Positions 6,695-8,256 of a stretch of 8,256 nucleotides of DNA are shown here, in pieces (position 1 is the stretch's first letter; each line of letters starts with the position of its first letter). Below the pieces are notes generated by a model, which worked only from the letters and a program-made list of their open reading frames with translations, searched no databases and was not told the DNA's origin. This DNA comes from an uncultured Collinsella sp. GTDB taxonomy: Bacteria; Actinomycetota; Coriobacteriia; Coriobacteriales; Coriobacteriaceae. A program made the translations under genes and the position numbers. The stretch spans positions 1 through 8,256 of the forward strand of contig CALINZ010000080.1 of assembly GCA_938045085.1 (NCBI GenBank), given 5' to 3'.

Positions 6695-6725
6695 AAAAAA
6701 CCCGGCCTTCCATAGGAAGTCCGGG
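6695..6725 (-). terminator. Rho-independent terminator of the tRNA-Glu operon
   Basis: Read on the minus strand, CCCGG-A-CTTCC pairs with GGAAG-G-CCGGG around a 3-base UAU loop: an 11-position stem with one A-G mismatch. It is followed directly by six U residues (6700-6695) and more AU-rich sequence. It lies 11 bases after the second tRNA gene in the direction of transcription, so it ends the tRNA transcript before the membrane-protein gene. Confidence 0.9.
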
Positions 6726-6736
6726 TATCAGATGCG

Positions 6737-6813
6737 TGGTAGCCCGTACCAGATTCGAACTGGTGATCTCCGCCTTGAGAGGGCGGCGTCCTAAACCGCT
6801 AGACGAACGGGCC
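6737..6813 (-). tRNA. tRNA-Glu (anticodon CUC), downstream copy
   Basis: The 77-base cloverleaf includes an encoded 3' CCA. The acceptor stem GGCCCGT pairs with ACGGGCT (first pair G-U), the discriminator is A, and the anticodon stem is CCGCC/GGCGG around loop CTCTCAA, giving anticodon CUC, which reads GAG. The T arm is ACCAG-TTCGAAT-CTGGT. Identity as Glu is supported by close resemblance to bacterial tRNA-Glu through the D arm and anticodon stem. It is identical to the copy at 6836-6912. Confidence 0.97.
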
Positions 6814-6835
6814 ATAAGCCTCAGCAGAAAAGAAG

Positions 6836-6912
6836 TGGTAGCCCGTACCAGATTCGAACTGGTGATCTCCGCCTTGAGAGGGCGGCGTCCTAAACCGCTA
6901 GACGAACGGGCC
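6836..6912 (-). tRNA. tRNA-Glu (anticodon CUC), upstream copy
   Basis: This copy is base-for-base identical to the other tRNA-Glu(CUC), including the encoded CCA, and is separated from it by a 22-base unrelated spacer. It is transcribed first from the minus-strand promoter at about 6947-6975. The two copies form a dicistronic tRNA transcript that RNase P and 3' processing would separate. Confidence 0.97.
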
Positions 6913-6946
6913 ACATGACATCTGCACTGCCGTGCTGCGAGGAAAT

Positions 6947-6975
6947 ATATTACGGGACAAAAAACGTCAGCGCAA
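6947..6975 (-). promoter_or_regulatory. Probable promoter of the tRNA-Glu operon
   Basis: On the minus strand TTGCGC (6975-6970), a 17-base spacer and TAATAT (6952-6947) give ideal spacing but imperfect boxes; an overlapping TATATT is also possible. It lies about 35 bases before the first mature tRNA 5' end, in the 127-base gap between the nucleotidyltransferase stop and the tRNA. I see no gene in that gap and no convincing terminator after the nucleotidyltransferase gene. Confidence 0.5.
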
Positions 6976-7039
6976 GAAGAAATTCCAAATTGCCAAAAAA
7001 TTGTCGGCAGGTTATGGAACACGCAGGTAAACTAGGTAG

Positions 7040-8254
7040 CTAATTCAAGTTAAGATGGACCAAAAGAGCTTCGCGATCGTTGGGAATGTTGTCTTCGATC
7101 ACGGCGTCGAGGGCGGAGTTGAGAAGCTGCCCCAGTTCCGGCCCGGGCTTGACTCCAGCACGGATCAGGTCGCCGCCGTTGATGGCGAGCATCTTGAGCG
7201 TATAGGGCTCCCCCGCCCTCAGCAGATCGTGCGCCATCGCGCGCATCTCCTCAATCGTCTCAACGTAATAGAAGCACGACGGGGCCTTGCCAAGTGTGTC
7301 GGCACGCTTAAGGTCCATGAGCTCGTCAATCAGGCGGGCCGTGTCGACGCCCTCACCCGAAAGCGCGCGCATCATATTGAGCAGACAGGAGCGCTCGGGG
7401 CGCAGCGGCTTGTCATGGTATTTGATGAGCAGGCACACGTCGCGCACCAAGTCGTGCGAGAGCGCCAGGCGATCCATAATGACGCGCGCCTTCTTGGCGC
7501 CGAGCTCGGGATGACCGTAGAAGTGTCCGCTACCGGCATGGTCGACCGTGAAGCACTCGGGCTTGGACACATCGTGCAAAAACGCCGCCCACATAAGGCT
7601 CGACGAGGGCGCGACGCCGTCACACAGCGCGAGCTCCCCCGCCACCGTCAGCACACGGGCGATATGCACGTAGACGTTAAACGCATGATAGACACTGCGC
7701 TGATCAAACCCGCGACCCGCTGCCAACTCGGGCACGGCGGCGCAGATGAGCTCGGGATAGCGGAGCATCGCGTCTCCCCCATGACCGGTCGAAAGAATGC
7801 CCTCGAGCTCAATACCCACACGCTCACGCGCCACGGCATCGAGCAGCGGCGCGCACTCGGCAAGCGCACGCTTGGTCTCGGGCTCAATCATAAAGTCCAG
7901 ACGGCAGGCAAAGCGCACCGCACGCAGCATGCGCAGGGCGTCCTCGTTAAAGCGACGCTTGGGATCGCCGACAGCGCGAATCAGCTTGCGCTCCAAGTCA
8001 CCCTGGCCGTCGTAGCGGTCGACAAGCCCGCGCTCGGGATGCCAGGCCATGGCATTGACGGTAAAGTCGCGGCGCGCCAGATCGTCCTCGAGCGAGGCGG
8101 CACGCTCCACACTCTGGGGATGACGACCATCGGTGTAAAAGCCATCCAGACGGTACGTGGTGACCTCGATACGCTCGCCATCGGAAATAGCCGTGATTCC
8201 GCCAAATTTAATGCCCGATTCCACAACCGCGATGCCGGCGGCCTCGAGCGCCGC
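7040..8254 (-). CDS. cca: CCA tRNA nucleotidyltransferase with HD domain, 5'-truncated by the window edge
   Basis: The frame stays open to the right edge (about 405 codons visible), so the start and the catalytic GxxxDxD motif lie outside the window. An in-frame GTG at 8224 should not be taken as the start, because in-frame codons giving ALEAAGIAVV precede it and match the family. The enzyme adds or repairs the CCA end of tRNAs using CTP and ATP. Class II motifs are visible: EVTTYR, RRDFTVNAMAW, DRYDGQGDLERKLIRAVGDP and FNEDALRMLRAVRFACRLDF. These define the palm, the nucleotide-recognition and the neck regions. Further on, LMWAAFLHDVSKPECF with GHFYGHPELGAKKA is an HD phosphohydrolase-type domain, as in the HD-containing bacterial nucleotidyltransferases of Actinobacteria and others. 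The protein ends in HLNLN. The gene is followed on the same strand, 127 bases later, by two tRNA genes that already encode CCA. Confidence 0.93.
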   Translation of the reverse strand, partial: AALEAAGIAVVESGIKFGGITAISDGERIEVTTYRLDGFYTDGRHPQSVERAASLEDDLARRDFTVNAMAWHPERGLVDRYDGQGDLERKLIRAVGDPKRRFNEDALRMLRAVRFACRLDFMIEPETKRALAECAPLLDAVARERVGIELEGILSTGHGGDAMLRYPELICAAVPELAAGRGFDQRSVYHAFNVYVHIARVLTVAGELALCDGVAPSSSLMWAAFLHDVSKPECFTVDHAGSGHFYGHPELGAKKARVIMDRLALSHDLVRDVCLLIKYHDKPLRPERSCLLNMMRALSGEGVDTARLIDELMDLKRADTLGKAPSCFYYVETIEEMRAMAHDLLRAGEPYTLKMLAINGGDLIRAGVKPGPELGQLLNSALDAVIEDNIPNDREALLVHLNLN

Positions 8255-8256
8255 TT

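Noticed and set aside
6737..6912. Direct repeats considered as a CRISPR array or mobile-element repeats
   Set aside because: There are only two copies, each is a complete tRNA-Glu cloverleaf, and no spacer-repeat periodicity exists.
6836..6912. tRNA-Glu as an integration (att) site
   Set aside because: No integrase gene and no separate partial repeat of a tRNA 3' end is present; both copies are full-length and closely spaced.
6736..6918. Plus-strand 60-residue open frame with an internally repeated ARTRFELVISALRG peptide
   Set aside because: It is a translation of the antisense of the two tRNA-Glu genes, a common spurious annotation; the repeat is the tRNA duplication.
6597..7022. Minus-strand 141-residue frame with a repeated SSSGLGRRPLKAE peptide
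   Set aside because: It reads through both tRNAs, their promoter and the terminator, so it cannot be a protein gene.
6976..7039. Possible terminator after the nucleotidyltransferase gene (CTGCCGACAATTTTTTGGCA on the minus strand)
   Set aside because: The only stem is TGCC/GGCA with the T run inside the loop, which is not terminator geometry.

Overview
The window is GC-rich, densely coded bacterial DNA. The protein families fit a gut anaerobe of the Actinomycetota, most likely class Coriobacteriia (Collinsella or a relative). That placement rests on recognising protein style, not on a marker gene, so it is moderate confidence.

The left half (1-4438, + strand) is a tightly packed four-gene operon for a binding-protein-dependent ABC importer of the iron/heme/corrinoid (FecBCD/BtuFCD) type. 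In order it encodes a lipoprotein cut by the left edge, a substrate-binding lipoprotein with an extra N-terminal beta-rich module, one FecCD-type permease, and an ATPase. The gaps are 4, 4 and 0 bases. The module in the first lipoprotein resembles the one at the N-terminus of the binding protein, and both look NEAT-like. I infer a relay in which the small lipoprotein and the N-terminal module capture a metal complex (heme is the favoured guess) and hand it to the FecB-like domain and the membrane complex. The ATPase is unusual: it has an N-terminal extension, a changed Q-loop position and a fused C-terminal Rossmann-like domain.

At 4456-4548, squeezed between the end of the importer operon and the convergent regulator, is a short fragment of an IS3-family transposase. 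It marks this boundary as an old insertion or recombination point.

The right half (4551-8256) reads entirely on the minus strand. From right to left it holds the 5'-truncated CCA-adding tRNA nucleotidyltransferase gene, a promoter, two identical tRNA-Glu(CUC) genes with encoded CCA, a rho-independent terminator, a YbhN/MprF-type integral membrane protein (flippase-like domain only) with its own promoter, and a TetR-family regulator preceded by a 7-10-7 inverted repeat that could be its operator.

The importer is the most interesting system. It is a variant on known family architecture rather than a wholly new system.
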